64,000 bases of DNA from positions 1 to 64,000 of the forward strand of contig CASDOW010000003.1 in NCBI GenBank assembly GCA_949282195.1. The letters are read 5' to 3'. Of the stretch, positions 42,539-50,992 are shown in pieces (the stretch's first letter is position 1; every line of letters starts with the position of its first letter). Both the position numbers and the translations under genes were made by a program. The DNA is from an uncultured bacterium. GTDB lineage: Bacteria; Cyanobacteriota; Vampirovibrionia; Gastranaerophilales; Gastranaerophilaceae. The notes under the pieces were generated by a model that made no database searches, had not been told where the DNA came from, and saw only the letters and a program-made list of their open reading frames with translations.

Positions 42539-43228
42539 TTAAACAATTCCTTCTCTTATTGCTTTAACAGCGGCTTGAGTTCTGTCATCAACAACCAATT
42601 TTTGAATAATATTGCATACATGGGCTTTTGATGTATGTTCTGAAATATTTAATTCATCGGCGATTTGCTGATTGGATTTGCCTTCTACAACTAATTTCAA
42701 GACTTCATATTCGCGAGCGGTCAAGTTTGCATGGGTTTGTTTGAAATTAGAACGGCTGACCTGAGTATTAGGAACAACATTTGGGTTTAATTCCCTTAAA
42801 ATTTGAACCGCTTTTTTATCAATCCACATAGCCCCTCTTGAAACAGATTGCACAATCAAATCCAATAATTCTGTATTTATATCTTTTAAAATATATCCGT
42901 AAATACCCATTTTCATTGCTTTGTTGATAACATGTTCATTTATGTGTGATGTTAAGATTGCAAATTTAACATTAGGCTTTTGAGCTGATACTTTTTCAAT
43001 TAAATCCAGACCGTTTATATCGCCAAGCTCTAAATCTAAAAGTACAACATCAGGATTTTGAGCTACAATTTTACTTATACCTTCTTTTCCGTTTGAAGCT
43101 TCAGCCACAACGCAAACACAAGGCGAGTTTTTAAAAAGTGATTTTATACCGCAGCGAAAAAGTTTATGATCATCAACAATCATTAATCTTATTTTTTCTT
43201 CGGTATTATTTAAAATAGTATTTTGCAT
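42539..43228 (-). CDS. NarL/LuxR-type response regulator
   Basis: A 229-residue two-component regulator. The receiver domain has the acidic pocket D19-D20 (MIVDDHKLF), the phosphorylation site D65 (VVLLDLELGD), the switch threonine in FAILTSH and the lysine in YGYILKDI. The C-terminal LuxR-type helix-turn-helix is LTAREYEVLKLVVEGKSNQQ followed by IADELNISEHTSKAHVCNII. No histidine kinase gene is adjacent, so it is an orphan here. Upstream lies a 363-base gap that may hold its own promoter. Targets are unknown; the adjacent rhodanese gene is one candidate. Confidence 0.92.
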   Translation of the reverse strand: MQNTILNNTEEKIRLMIVDDHKLFRCGIKSLFKNSPCVCVVAEASNGKEGISKIVAQNPDVVLLDLELGDINGLDLIEKVSAQKPNVKFAILTSHINEHVINKAMKMGIYGYILKDINTELLDLIVQSVSRGAMWIDKKAVQILRELNPNVVPNTQVSRSNFKQTHANLTAREYEVLKLVVEGKSNQQIADELNISEHTSKAHVCNIIQKLVVDDRTQAAVKAIREGIV

Positions 43229-43591
43229 ATTTTCTCCTTATTTTTTAATCAGATTATCAGTATATTTTTTAAAATTCATTATATTGACTAAAATAAGAGG
43301 AATAATTATAGGATAAATTTAAATTTGAAGTCTGCTTTATATTAAGGTTTAAATACGATTTAAGGATTAAATATGACCTTCGAGATTAAGTTTTAAGGGG
43401 GGTTGAATTGCTTTTTGGTATAATTAATCATCTACATAAATATAATAGCTTGTTACATAATATACATTATCACAACCAATCGATTAACATGGATATAGCA
43501 TTTAAACTCACGTATACTTAAGAATTATGTTTTAAGTTAAATTAATCTAAAAAACCGAATTATTATTTTTTAAAAATGTTATAATAACTTT
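43229..43591. other. Intergenic region between the response regulator and the FAD oxidoreductase genes
   Basis: These 363 bases hold no plausible gene. The plus strand has an extended -10 box, TGGTATAAT (43416-43424), about 170 bases before the oxidoreductase, and a second TATAAT at 43580-43585 whose predicted start falls on the ATG at 43592. The region is AT-rich with G-runs near 43396-43402. No perfect long palindrome is seen. Confidence 0.5.
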
Positions 43592-44884
43592 ATGGAAAAT
43601 CAAGCAAAATATGACGTTGTAATTATCGGCGGAGGCACATCTGGCTGCGCTTGCGCATATATTTCAAGCATGCTCAATTTAAAAACTCTTTTAGTTGAGA
43701 AAAATAATTTTTTTGGCGGCTTGATGACTGCAGGGTTGGTTGTGCCGGTTATGAAATCTTCGGTTGTTGAATACAATTGCGATTATTATCACAAACTTGT
43801 TTCAACTGCGAAAAAATACAATGCTCAAATTACATACAAAGATAAAAATGACGGCTGGTTCAATCCTGAACTTTTAAAAATAGTTCTTGATGAAATTTTA
43901 TCTAACTCAAAAAATCTCGACATTTTATTTGAAACAAATGTTTTAGACGTTATAAAAAAAGATAATTCTATATGTTCTATTATTTTAAATTCTAACTTAT
44001 TATCAATACCAGTCGAAGCGAATTATTTTATAGACGCAACAGGCTCAGGAGAATTTTCACGTCTTTGCGGTTGCAGTTTTTTAAAGGATACAAATACTAA
44101 GCAGCAAAATTCGCTAAGATTTATTTTAGGTAATGTTGATATAGAAAAGTTTTGTAATTTTATAAAATCTATTGATTTTGATGAGGATATTACCAATACC
44201 TATCGAAACGAAATAGATACAAATAACGAACTTCATTTTACTACAGCTTCCACTTGGGATACTTCAAAATATTGGGCTTTAGATAAAATCTTACAACAAG
44301 GAGTTAAAGACTGCATCTTAGAAGAAAAAGACAGAAGCTACTTTCAAATCTTTTCAATTGCCGGTGCAAAAGGCGAAGTTGCCTTTAATTGCCCTAGAAT
44401 GTCTAATTCTTTAGGTAATCCTTTTAAACATTCAAATGATATTGTTGAGGCTCGAAAAGCTATATATCGACTTTACAATTTTGTTAAAAAATATTTTGAA
44501 GGTTTTGAAAATTCGATAATTGTTAATATTGCCCAACAAACAGGTATTAGAGAGCAAAATCGGATTAAATCAAAATATATCTACAAAAAAGATGATATTT
44601 TTTCGGCTAAAAAATTTAAAAACCCAGTTTTAGAAGCCAATTACCCTATTGATATTCATTCCGATAAAAAGAATGGTTCTATATTAACAAAAACCTTAAA
44701 TTACCAATTGCCGATTGAATCATTGATGAGCGATGAAATAGATAATCTTTATGCAATCGGCAAATTAGTCGGTGCGGAGTTTAAAACACACAGCGCTCTT
44801 AGAGTTCAAAAAAGCTGTATGTCAATGGGTGAAGCTGTTGCAAAACATATTAAACAAAGATTACTTGCCGATACAGAAGTTTGA
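43592..44884 (+). CDS. FAD-dependent oxidoreductase
   Basis: A 430-residue flavoprotein of the large FAD-dependent oxidoreductase group (PF12831-like). The FAD-binding start is YDVVIIGGGTSGCACAYISS (GxGxxG), then LLVEKNNFFGGLMTAGLVVP; the second FAD segment is YFIDATGSGEFSRLCG, and the late one NLYAIGKLVGAEFKTHSALR. FNCPRMS and QTGIREQNRI are shared with proteins of this group. Substrate is not evident. There is no ribosome-binding site; a TATAAT just upstream suggests a leaderless message. The 3' end overlaps the convergent mnmE by 24 bases. Confidence 0.85.
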   Translation: MENQAKYDVVIIGGGTSGCACAYISSMLNLKTLLVEKNNFFGGLMTAGLVVPVMKSSVVEYNCDYYHKLVSTAKKYNAQITYKDKNDGWFNPELLKIVLDEILSNSKNLDILFETNVLDVIKKDNSICSIILNSNLLSIPVEANYFIDATGSGEFSRLCGCSFLKDTNTKQQNSLRFILGNVDIEKFCNFIKSIDFDEDITNTYRNEIDTNNELHFTTASTWDTSKYWALDKILQQGVKDCILEEKDRSYFQIFSIAGAKGEVAFNCPRMSNSLGNPFKHSNDIVEARKAIYRLYNFVKKYFEGFENSIIVNIAQQTGIREQNRIKSKYIYKKDDIFSAKKFKNPVLEANYPIDIHSDKKNGSILTKTLNYQLPIESLMSDEIDNLYAIGKLVGAEFKTHSALRVQKSCMSMGEAVAKHIKQRLLADTEV

Positions 44885-46189
44885 AAATATATTATCTAAA
44901 ATGCTATCAGTTAAAACTTCTCCTGTAATTTCATCTAAAGATAATATTGCGCCTTTTAAATCCATTGCATATAAATCAGCTAAATCGGTTTCTTTTGAAG
45001 TTAAAATCACATTTTCAAGAGATTCTTTTGCTCTTAATAAACACGTCTGCTGGCGTTTGTTGGTTGTGTAATTAGTATCTTCTATAACAAGATTTTTTAT
45101 AATTGAAGAAATTTTGTCTTTTAATTTATCTATTCCAAACCCGCTTTTAGAACTTATTTCAATTGAATCGATATTATCGTTTTTAGGTGTAATATCGGCT
45201 TTTGTTTTAATATATATTACTTGTTTATTTTTTGCTAAATCAATTAATTCTTGATTAATTTCAGAAAAATCATTTTCATATAAAAACAAAATAATATCTG
45301 ATTGTTTTATCGCTTCAATAGAATTATCGATACCTATTTGTTCAACTAAATCTGCTTTATTTTTATCTCTTATTCCTGCTGTATCAACAAAATTTATGAT
45401 ATATCCGTCTAAATTTACGGATTCTTTTATTGTATCTCTTGTTGTGCCTGCAATATCTGTTACAATTGCGCGTGAGTAGTTTAAAAGGGAATTAAACAAA
45501 GAACTTTTACCAACATTAGGCACACCAATTAAGCATGCACTTAATCCGTCTCTAATAAAATCGTGACTTTTGGCATTTTTTAATATTTCATTTATTTCTT
45601 GAATTTTATCACTACATATCGAAACGATTGCTTTATTATCAACTTCAGCAACATCTTCAGGAAAATCAATTGACGCAATGACTTTTGAATAAATTTCAAC
45701 TAAATCATTCTTTATCAAATTGATTTTTTCTTTTAAATATCCTCCTAGATTATTTAGCGCATTTTGAGCTGATTTTGTACTTTTAGCTTGAATTACATCT
45801 AAGACTGCTTCTGCTTGTGAAAGGTCAATTCGATGATTTAAAAAGGCACGTTTTGTAAATTCGCCTCTTTGAGCTATTCTTGCACCTTTAGATAAAATTA
45901 ATTCCAATATTGAATTTATAATTGAAGGATTTCCATGGGTTTGTATTTCAACAACATCTTCTCCTGTATAGCTATGAGGAGCAATAAACGGCAACAATAT
46001 TACTTCATCCAGCTTGTTATTATTATCATCTAAAACAAAGCCATAGTTAATTTTTTTTATTTCAATATCTTTTGAAAATATTTTTTTAGCTATTTCAATG
46101 GCTTTATCGCCTGATATTCTTATAATCCCGACAGCAGAGAGGGCTTGAGGGGTTAATGTTGCACAAATTGTATCAAAATTATTTTCCAT
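44861..46189 (-). CDS. mnmE: tRNA modification GTPase MnmE
   Basis: A 442-residue GTPase that, with MnmG, forms the carboxymethylaminomethyl group on wobble uridine 34. The folate-binding N-domain has ICATLTPQALSAVGIIRISG and SYTGEDVVEIQTHGN. The G domain has GVPNVGKSSLFN, AGTTRDTIKE and DTAGIRD. The C-terminus ends in CIGK, the essential cysteine motif. Length is normal. A TAAAAT box lies 6 bases before the ATG on the minus strand and there is no ribosome-binding site. Confidence 0.96.
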   Translation of the reverse strand: MENNFDTICATLTPQALSAVGIIRISGDKAIEIAKKIFSKDIEIKKINYGFVLDDNNNKLDEVILLPFIAPHSYTGEDVVEIQTHGNPSIINSILELILSKGARIAQRGEFTKRAFLNHRIDLSQAEAVLDVIQAKSTKSAQNALNNLGGYLKEKINLIKNDLVEIYSKVIASIDFPEDVAEVDNKAIVSICSDKIQEINEILKNAKSHDFIRDGLSACLIGVPNVGKSSLFNSLLNYSRAIVTDIAGTTRDTIKESVNLDGYIINFVDTAGIRDKNKADLVEQIGIDNSIEAIKQSDIILFLYENDFSEINQELIDLAKNKQVIYIKTKADITPKNDNIDSIEISSKSGFGIDKLKDKISSIIKNLVIEDTNYTTNKRQQTCLLRAKESLENVILTSKETDLADLYAMDLKGAILSLDEITGEVLTDSILDNIFSNFCIGK

Positions 46190-46263
46190 ATGATAATTTT
46201 AGCATGTTTATAGTAAAATTAAACTTATAATTTAGACTTTTAATTTTTAACGAGGAGAATATA

Positions 46264-47376
46264 ATGGATTTCGTAACATTAACAATAGAAATTTTAAACA
46301 AACTAGCCTCTTTTGCAGGTTCCTACGGCATGGCGATTATAATTTTCACTATTTTAATGCGTCTATGTTTATGGCCGATTAATGTATCTCAACAACGTTC
46401 TATGAAAAATATGCAAACACTTACCCCTAAAATGAAAATGATACAAGAAAAATATAAAAATAATCCGCAAGTAATGCAGCAAAAAATGATGGAATTCTAT
46501 AAAGAACATAACTTTAATCCGACTGCGGGTTGTTTACCTATGTTAATTCAAATCCCCGTATTTATTATGCTATATAGTGCTCTTATGAGTCCTCAATTTA
46601 TTCAAATGGCAGGAAATACTAATTTCTTATTCATAAATCGCCTGGACGCAACAATTAAATCAAATGCTGGTGTTTCTCTTGACGGAAAATTTTCCGTAGG
46701 CAAAAATGCACAATTCCAAGCAGGGAAGTCCGCTAAAGTATATTTAGCAAATAATCAAGTAATTGAAAATGTAAAAATAGAAAAACCTCAAAAAGCAGTA
46801 TCAATTCAAGGCGAAATCGAACAAGATAAGCCAATCGAGCTTAAAATCTCTCTTGACAGTTTAAATCTTAAATTTGCTCAGCTAGATAAAATTCAAAAAG
46901 CAGATTTATCTGTTATGAATATTATGACAAAAGAAACAGAAAATGTTGAATTTATTAGACGCGGCGATATTTTAGTTGCATCCGTACCAACAATTCCTGC
47001 TCAAAATGCAATTCATTATGATGTTATTGTTTTAGTTGCCTTGTTTGGCTTAACAATCTGGCTTTCTCAAAAAGTTATGATGGCTACAACAAAATCAAAA
47101 AATCAAGACGCTACTCAAGAAGCAATACAAAAATCAATGGGCACAATTATGCCTGTGATGATTATTTTGACATTTGTATTTATTCCTATTCCTGCAGGTG
47201 CCTTGTTGTATCTTGTTACAAGTAATATTTTCCAAATAGCTCAAACAGTTATAATAAATAAACAGCTTGAATTTGAGGAAAACAAAAAAGAACAACAATC
47301 AAATGAACAAAAAGGAATAATCGACGCTAAAGTTATTGATTCAAAAGTTGTCGAAAAAAAAGAAGATAAGCAATAA
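46264..47376 (+). CDS. yidC: Membrane protein insertase YidC/Oxa1, with large insert
   Basis: A 370-residue inner-membrane insertase. Membrane segment 1 holds the conserved R33 (SYGMAIIIFTILMRLCLWPI), then the cytoplasmic hairpin (QQRSMKNMQTLTPKMKMIQE), then segment 2 (PMLIQIPVFIMLYSALM). Segments 3-5 start near 253. Between 2 and 3, at about 130-250, is an extra beta-rich extracytoplasmic domain (GKFSVGKNAQFQAG; IQGEIEQDKPIELKISLDSL). I recall a comparable insert in Synechocystis YidC; the E. coli protein instead has its large domain between segments 1 and 2. GAGGAG precedes the ATG. The tail is basic. Confidence 0.93.
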   Translation: MDFVTLTIEILNKLASFAGSYGMAIIIFTILMRLCLWPINVSQQRSMKNMQTLTPKMKMIQEKYKNNPQVMQQKMMEFYKEHNFNPTAGCLPMLIQIPVFIMLYSALMSPQFIQMAGNTNFLFINRLDATIKSNAGVSLDGKFSVGKNAQFQAGKSAKVYLANNQVIENVKIEKPQKAVSIQGEIEQDKPIELKISLDSLNLKFAQLDKIQKADLSVMNIMTKETENVEFIRRGDILVASVPTIPAQNAIHYDVIVLVALFGLTIWLSQKVMMATTKSKNQDATQEAIQKSMGTIMPVMIILTFVFIPIPAGALLYLVTSNIFQIAQTVIINKQLEFEENKKEQQSNEQKGIIDAKVIDSKVVEKKEDKQ

Positions 47377-47462
47377 ATATCCTACAAAAATTTTATTTTT
47401 TGTCTGTATGCTTTAAAATATCCGTATTTTATAATAAAATCAGTTAGAAAAGGGTAATTGCT

Positions 47463-48779
47463 TTGAGCGAAAAATTAGTTATAAAAGGTCAAATTCCAAC
47501 AAAAGGTGAAGTTTCTGTTAGCGGTGCTAAAAACTCAGTATTAAAGCTAATGGCGGCTTCTCTTTTGTGTAAAGATACTTGTGTAATCTATAATGTGCCT
47601 TGTTTGTCCGATGTTGAAATAATGCTTGAAGTTTTATCTGAACTTGGCGCTAAATGTATTTATGATAAAAAACTAAAAAAAGTTGAAATTGATTCTTCTA
47701 ATCTTACAAATTGCACTGCTTCAAAAGAATTTGTTTCTAAAATGCGCGCAAGTTTTTGCGTTTTGGGTTCATTAGTCGGAAGATTAAACGAAGCAAAAGT
47801 CGCTCTCCCTGGCGGTTGCAAAATTGGTGAAAGAAGAGTTAATTTTCATATTAAAGGTTTAGAAGCATTAGGCTGTACTTGTAAGATTGATGACGGCTAT
47901 GTTATAGCAAAAGCCTCTAAATTATCAGGCGCAACGGTATGTTTTGACATTCCTTCCGTTGGTGCCACAGAAAACGTCATGATGGCTGCAGTATTGGCAC
48001 AAGGTACTACTATAATTCAAAATGCAGCGCAAGAACCTGAAATTGTAGATTTGGCAAATTTCCTTAAATCAATGGGTGCTCAAATTGAAGGTGCAGGTAC
48101 AAATCAGATTGTTATAACAGGTGTAAACCAATCCGATTTAAAAGGATGTGAATATACAACTCTGCCCGATAGAATTGAAGCAGGAACATATATGAGTATA
48201 ATTATTGCTTCAAGAGGTGAAGGCATTATAAGAAATATTTTCCCAAATCATCTTACTTTGTTTACGGGAAAATTATTAGAAATGGGAGCTAAAATTAAAC
48301 TAATTGATCCTAATACAATGGAAGTTTCCAATAATCAACGCTTAAAAGCAATGAATTTCATTACTCAGCCATACCCTGGCTTTCCAACTGACCTTCAAGC
48401 GTTAGCTATGGCGCTTTTATGCTGTGCAGACGGGATTTCAGTTGTAACAGAAAGTTTATATGAAAATCGCTTTATGCATATTCCTGAGTTATGGAAAATG
48501 GGCGCAAACATAATTGTAAATAAAAAACATGCAATCATAAAAGGGGTTGATTGTTTAGGGGGCACTAAAGTTCAATCAACAGATTTAAGAGCAGGCGCTG
48601 CACTTGTTACAGCGGCAGTTATGGCGCGTGGAGAAACAGAAATCAGCGGATTAAACCATATAGATAGAGGTTATGAAAATTTTGTTGACAAGCTTCGCGG
48701 TTTGAATTTGGATGTTGTTAGAATAAATGATAATTCGGCGGATTTAATGACAGGAGAAATTAATGGCACAAGATTATAA
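47463..48779 (+). CDS. murA: UDP-GlcNAc enolpyruvyl transferase
   Basis: A 438-residue enzyme starting peptidoglycan synthesis by adding enolpyruvate from PEP to UDP-GlcNAc. KNSVLKLMAASLL at the start, the catalytic C119 in LPGGCKIGERRVNFH (the fosfomycin target), TLPDRIEAGTY and DLRAGAALV are hallmarks. A cysteine rather than aspartate at 119 predicts fosfomycin-sensitive chemistry. The start is TTG after AAAGGG. The 3' end overlaps the next gene by 17 bases. Confidence 0.96.
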   Translation: MSEKLVIKGQIPTKGEVSVSGAKNSVLKLMAASLLCKDTCVIYNVPCLSDVEIMLEVLSELGAKCIYDKKLKKVEIDSSNLTNCTASKEFVSKMRASFCVLGSLVGRLNEAKVALPGGCKIGERRVNFHIKGLEALGCTCKIDDGYVIAKASKLSGATVCFDIPSVGATENVMMAAVLAQGTTIIQNAAQEPEIVDLANFLKSMGAQIEGAGTNQIVITGVNQSDLKGCEYTTLPDRIEAGTYMSIIIASRGEGIIRNIFPNHLTLFTGKLLEMGAKIKLIDPNTMEVSNNQRLKAMNFITQPYPGFPTDLQALAMALLCCADGISVVTESLYENRFMHIPELWKMGANIIVNKKHAIIKGVDCLGGTKVQSTDLRAGAALVTAAVMARGETEISGLNHIDRGYENFVDKLRGLNLDVVRINDNSADLMTGEINGTRL

Positions 48780-49086
48780 AAGGTGGTACGACCATGATCC
48801 TCTCTTATTAAAAGTTATTAACATGTTAAGAGATTATCAGACCGAATTAAGAGAACAAGCAATTGAGTTTTTGGACTCAATTGAAAAAAAAGTTTCAAAA
48901 GAAGCCATTGAAAAATTTTATCAATTGGTTAAGCCCATAAATGGCGGCTCAAGGTGGTATGACAAAGACCCTGTTATATCAAGAACGGTTGAGCTTCTTA
49001 GAGTTGTTCCTCCTGAAGTACAGAAAAAAGCTGCTCAAATGTTTATAGATACACTTAAGAAAAACGGTATCTCTATTGAAGAATAA
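48763..49086 (+). CDS. Unknown protein with two RWYDxDP repeats
   Basis: A 107-residue soluble helical protein made of two similar units: residues 7-40 start RWYDHDPLLLKVINMLRDYQ, and residues 64-98 start RWYDKDPVISRTVELLRVVP. Each ends in an AxxFLDxL or AQMFIDTL helix. The two are linked by KKVSKEAIEKFYQLVKPING. I do not know the family. The start lies inside the end of murA (17-base overlap), so it is translated with MurA. The last 108 bases are overlapped on the other strand by the gene ending at 48979. Confidence 0.75.
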   Translation: MAQDYKRWYDHDPLLLKVINMLRDYQTELREQAIEFLDSIEKKVSKEAIEKFYQLVKPINGGSRWYDKDPVISRTVELLRVVPPEVQKKAAQMFIDTLKKNGISIEE

Positions 49087-49326
49087 TTCTTCCTGCATAT
49101 TTACCAGTATTTTTTGAGTTGTTCTTTCAGCATTATTTCTTAATTTACATTTTACTTGTTTAATTGAATTAGAAATTTTATAGAATTCAAAGCATTTTTG
49201 GTAAGTATACTCTTTAATCATTATTGAATTTGCAATTCTTGCTTCATAGTTAAGTAATTGCGAAGGGTTCATTTCTTCGTCATAATATTCATTGATTTTA
49301 TTTTCAAGCGCACCTGTTGATATCAT
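48979..49326 (-). CDS. Possible anti-sigma factor following the ECF sigma gene
   Basis: A 115-residue protein whose ATG comes one base after the sigma factor stop, with AGAGGT as ribosome-binding site. The start, LENKINEYYDEEMNPSQLLN, resembles the opening of anti-sigma proteins (a short helix with DGEL-like acidic residues), and the next ~45 residues are helical with one Cys. There is no HxxxCxxC zinc motif and no membrane segment. The call rests mainly on position. The last 36 codons run antisense to the RWYDxDP gene, and this tail (FFLYFRRNNSKKLNRS) looks like a read-through extension. Confidence 0.5.
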   Translation of the reverse strand: MISTGALENKINEYYDEEMNPSQLLNYEARIANSIMIKEYTYQKCFEFYKISNSIKQVKCKLRNNAERTTQKILVNMQEELFFNRDTVFLKCIYKHLSSFFLYFRRNNSKKLNRS

Positions 49327-49327
49327 T

Positions 49328-49894
49328 TTAACCTCTTGAATATTTATTTATGTCGTCTTTGATAATTGCTCGTGCTCTGGCAATTCTTGATTTAACCGTT
49401 CCTATTGTTGTATTTGTTATGTTAGATATTTCATCATAACTTAAGCCTTGAATTTCTCTTAAAGTAATAGGAATTTTATAATGCAGGGGAAGATTTTCAA
49501 TTGAAGTTTTAATTATTAAATCAAGTTCGTTATTTAATATTGTTTCTTGGGGATTTGAATCATAATCTGGTACTTCAATAGCAGATGAGTCATCATTTTT
49601 AATCAAAGGTATTTCTTGCGATTTTTTCTTATTTTTTCTTAAGTAGTCATAATATGAATTTAATATTATTTGATTAAGCCAAGTTTTAAAATATTTTGGA
49701 TTTTTTAACTGAGTTATTTTTTTACTTAATTTGATTAGAACATTTTGCATAATATCAGCGATATCATTTTCATCCTTTTTAAGATAATACAGTGTTGTAT
49801 AGATGTTATTTTGTTCTTGTTTAATTAATTCAATTAATGCTAGTTTATCAGAGTTAATTGCTCTTTTTATAATTTCAATTTTATCTTCATTCAT
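49328..49894 (-). CDS. ECF-type RNA polymerase sigma factor
   Basis: A 188-residue sigma-70 family protein of extracytoplasmic-function size. Region 2 is visible (NDIADIMQNVLIKLSKKI; FKTWLNQIILNSYYDYLRKN), as is region 4 (LPLHYKIPITLREIQGLSYD; ISNITNTTIGTVKSRIARAR). They are joined by an acidic linker with no region 3. It would direct RNA polymerase to a small stress or envelope regulon. The possible anti-sigma gene follows with a one-base gap. It diverges from thiE, with about 70 bases between the start codons. The signal it responds to is unknown. Confidence 0.9.
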   Translation of the reverse strand: MNEDKIEIIKRAINSDKLALIELIKQEQNNIYTTLYYLKKDENDIADIMQNVLIKLSKKITQLKNPKYFKTWLNQIILNSYYDYLRKNKKKSQEIPLIKNDDSSAIEVPDYDSNPQETILNNELDLIIKTSIENLPLHYKIPITLREIQGLSYDEISNITNTTIGTVKSRIARARAIIKDDINKYSRG

Positions 49895-49963
49895 AAATTA
49901 AGACTATTAAATTTTGTCTTATTTCGCTATAATCTGATATATATAGTCATCAAGGTAATATTT

Positions 49964-50992
49964 ATGTATTTTAGAATTATAGACGCAAATTTAAATAGAG
50001 CCACTGAAGGATTAAGAAATGTTGAAGAGTACACAAGATTTATTTTAAATAATAAAGCTATTTCAACCCAATTGAAAAATTTGCGCCATGAAATTACAAT
50101 GTTTTTTGAAAAGGATTATAATAAACTTGTAAACTCAAGAGATACAAAAAACGACATCGGAATAAACATCCAAAACATAACTAAAAATAGCAATAATCAA
50201 AATGTCCTTAGAGCGAATATCAAAAGAACACAACAAGCATTAAGAGTTTTAAATGAATACGGCTCACTTGACGATTATTACAGATATAAAATGTATGAAA
50301 TAGAAAAAGAAATCATGGATTTAATTAACACAGAAAAAAAGACAAATATTAAAAATGCGCTTTTGAATAATAAAAATATTTATCTCATTACTTCTCAAAA
50401 CGGATTTGAAGATAATAACGCATTTATTGATAGAATTGCACAAATTTTAAACTCAGGCGTTAAGTTAATTCAATATCGAGAAAAAAATAAATCAGCAAAA
50501 GAGATAATTTCAATTGCTTCTAAATTGCGCCAGCTTTGTTCTATGTATGACGCTCTTTTAATCATTAATGACAGAGTAGATATTGCAAAAATTGTGGACG
50601 CAGACGGGGTACACCTAGGGCAAGACGATATCGACATCAATTTAGCGAGAAAAATAATAGGCGAAGATAAAATTATCGGAATTTCAACACACAAACCTGA
50701 TGACGCAATTATAGCGCAAGATATGGGTGCAGATTATATTGGAGTTGGACCTGTTTTTAAAACGCCCACAAAACCAAGCACAATTCCTGTTGGGCTTGAA
50801 TATGTCAAATGGGTAAGCCAAAATATCAATATTCCTTTTTATGCAATAGGTTCAATTGATGAAAACAATATTAAGCAAGTCATAGACGCAGGTGCTACAA
50901 AAATTGCAGCAATTCGCTCTTTAATGAATTCAAATGATATCAATAACACAATTTCAATTTTTAATGAGGCTTTAAATCGTGGCAGTAATTAA
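49964..50992 (+). CDS. thiE: Thiamine-phosphate synthase with N-terminal ThiD2-like domain
   Basis: A 342-residue protein in two parts. Residues about 1-125 (FRIIDANLNRATEGLRNVEE; NIKRTQQALRVLNEYGSL) match the extra domain of cyanobacterial ThiE, which is related to the ThiD2 HMP-P kinase family. From about 130 comes ThiE, joining HMP-PP and thiazole phosphate: LIQYREKNKSAKEI, INDRVDIAKIVDADGVHLGQ, and GADYIGVGPVFKTPTKPS. The fusion may both phosphorylate and couple HMP-P. The short upstream gap holds a TATAAT (49928-49933) but no TPP riboswitch. It overlaps the NUDIX gene by 14 bases. Confidence 0.93.
   Translation: MYFRIIDANLNRATEGLRNVEEYTRFILNNKAISTQLKNLRHEITMFFEKDYNKLVNSRDTKNDIGINIQNITKNSNNQNVLRANIKRTQQALRVLNEYGSLDDYYRYKMYEIEKEIMDLINTEKKTNIKNALLNNKNIYLITSQNGFEDNNAFIDRIAQILNSGVKLIQYREKNKSAKEIISIASKLRQLCSMYDALLIINDRVDIAKIVDADGVHLGQDDIDINLARKIIGEDKIIGISTHKPDDAIIAQDMGADYIGVGPVFKTPTKPSTIPVGLEYVKWVSQNINIPFYAIGSIDENNIKQVIDAGATKIAAIRSLMNSNDINNTISIFNEALNRGSN

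Noticed and set aside
49895-49963. A TPP riboswitch ahead of thiE
   Set aside because: The gap is about 70 bases, too short for the aptamer plus expression platform, and no CTGAGA-type core is present.
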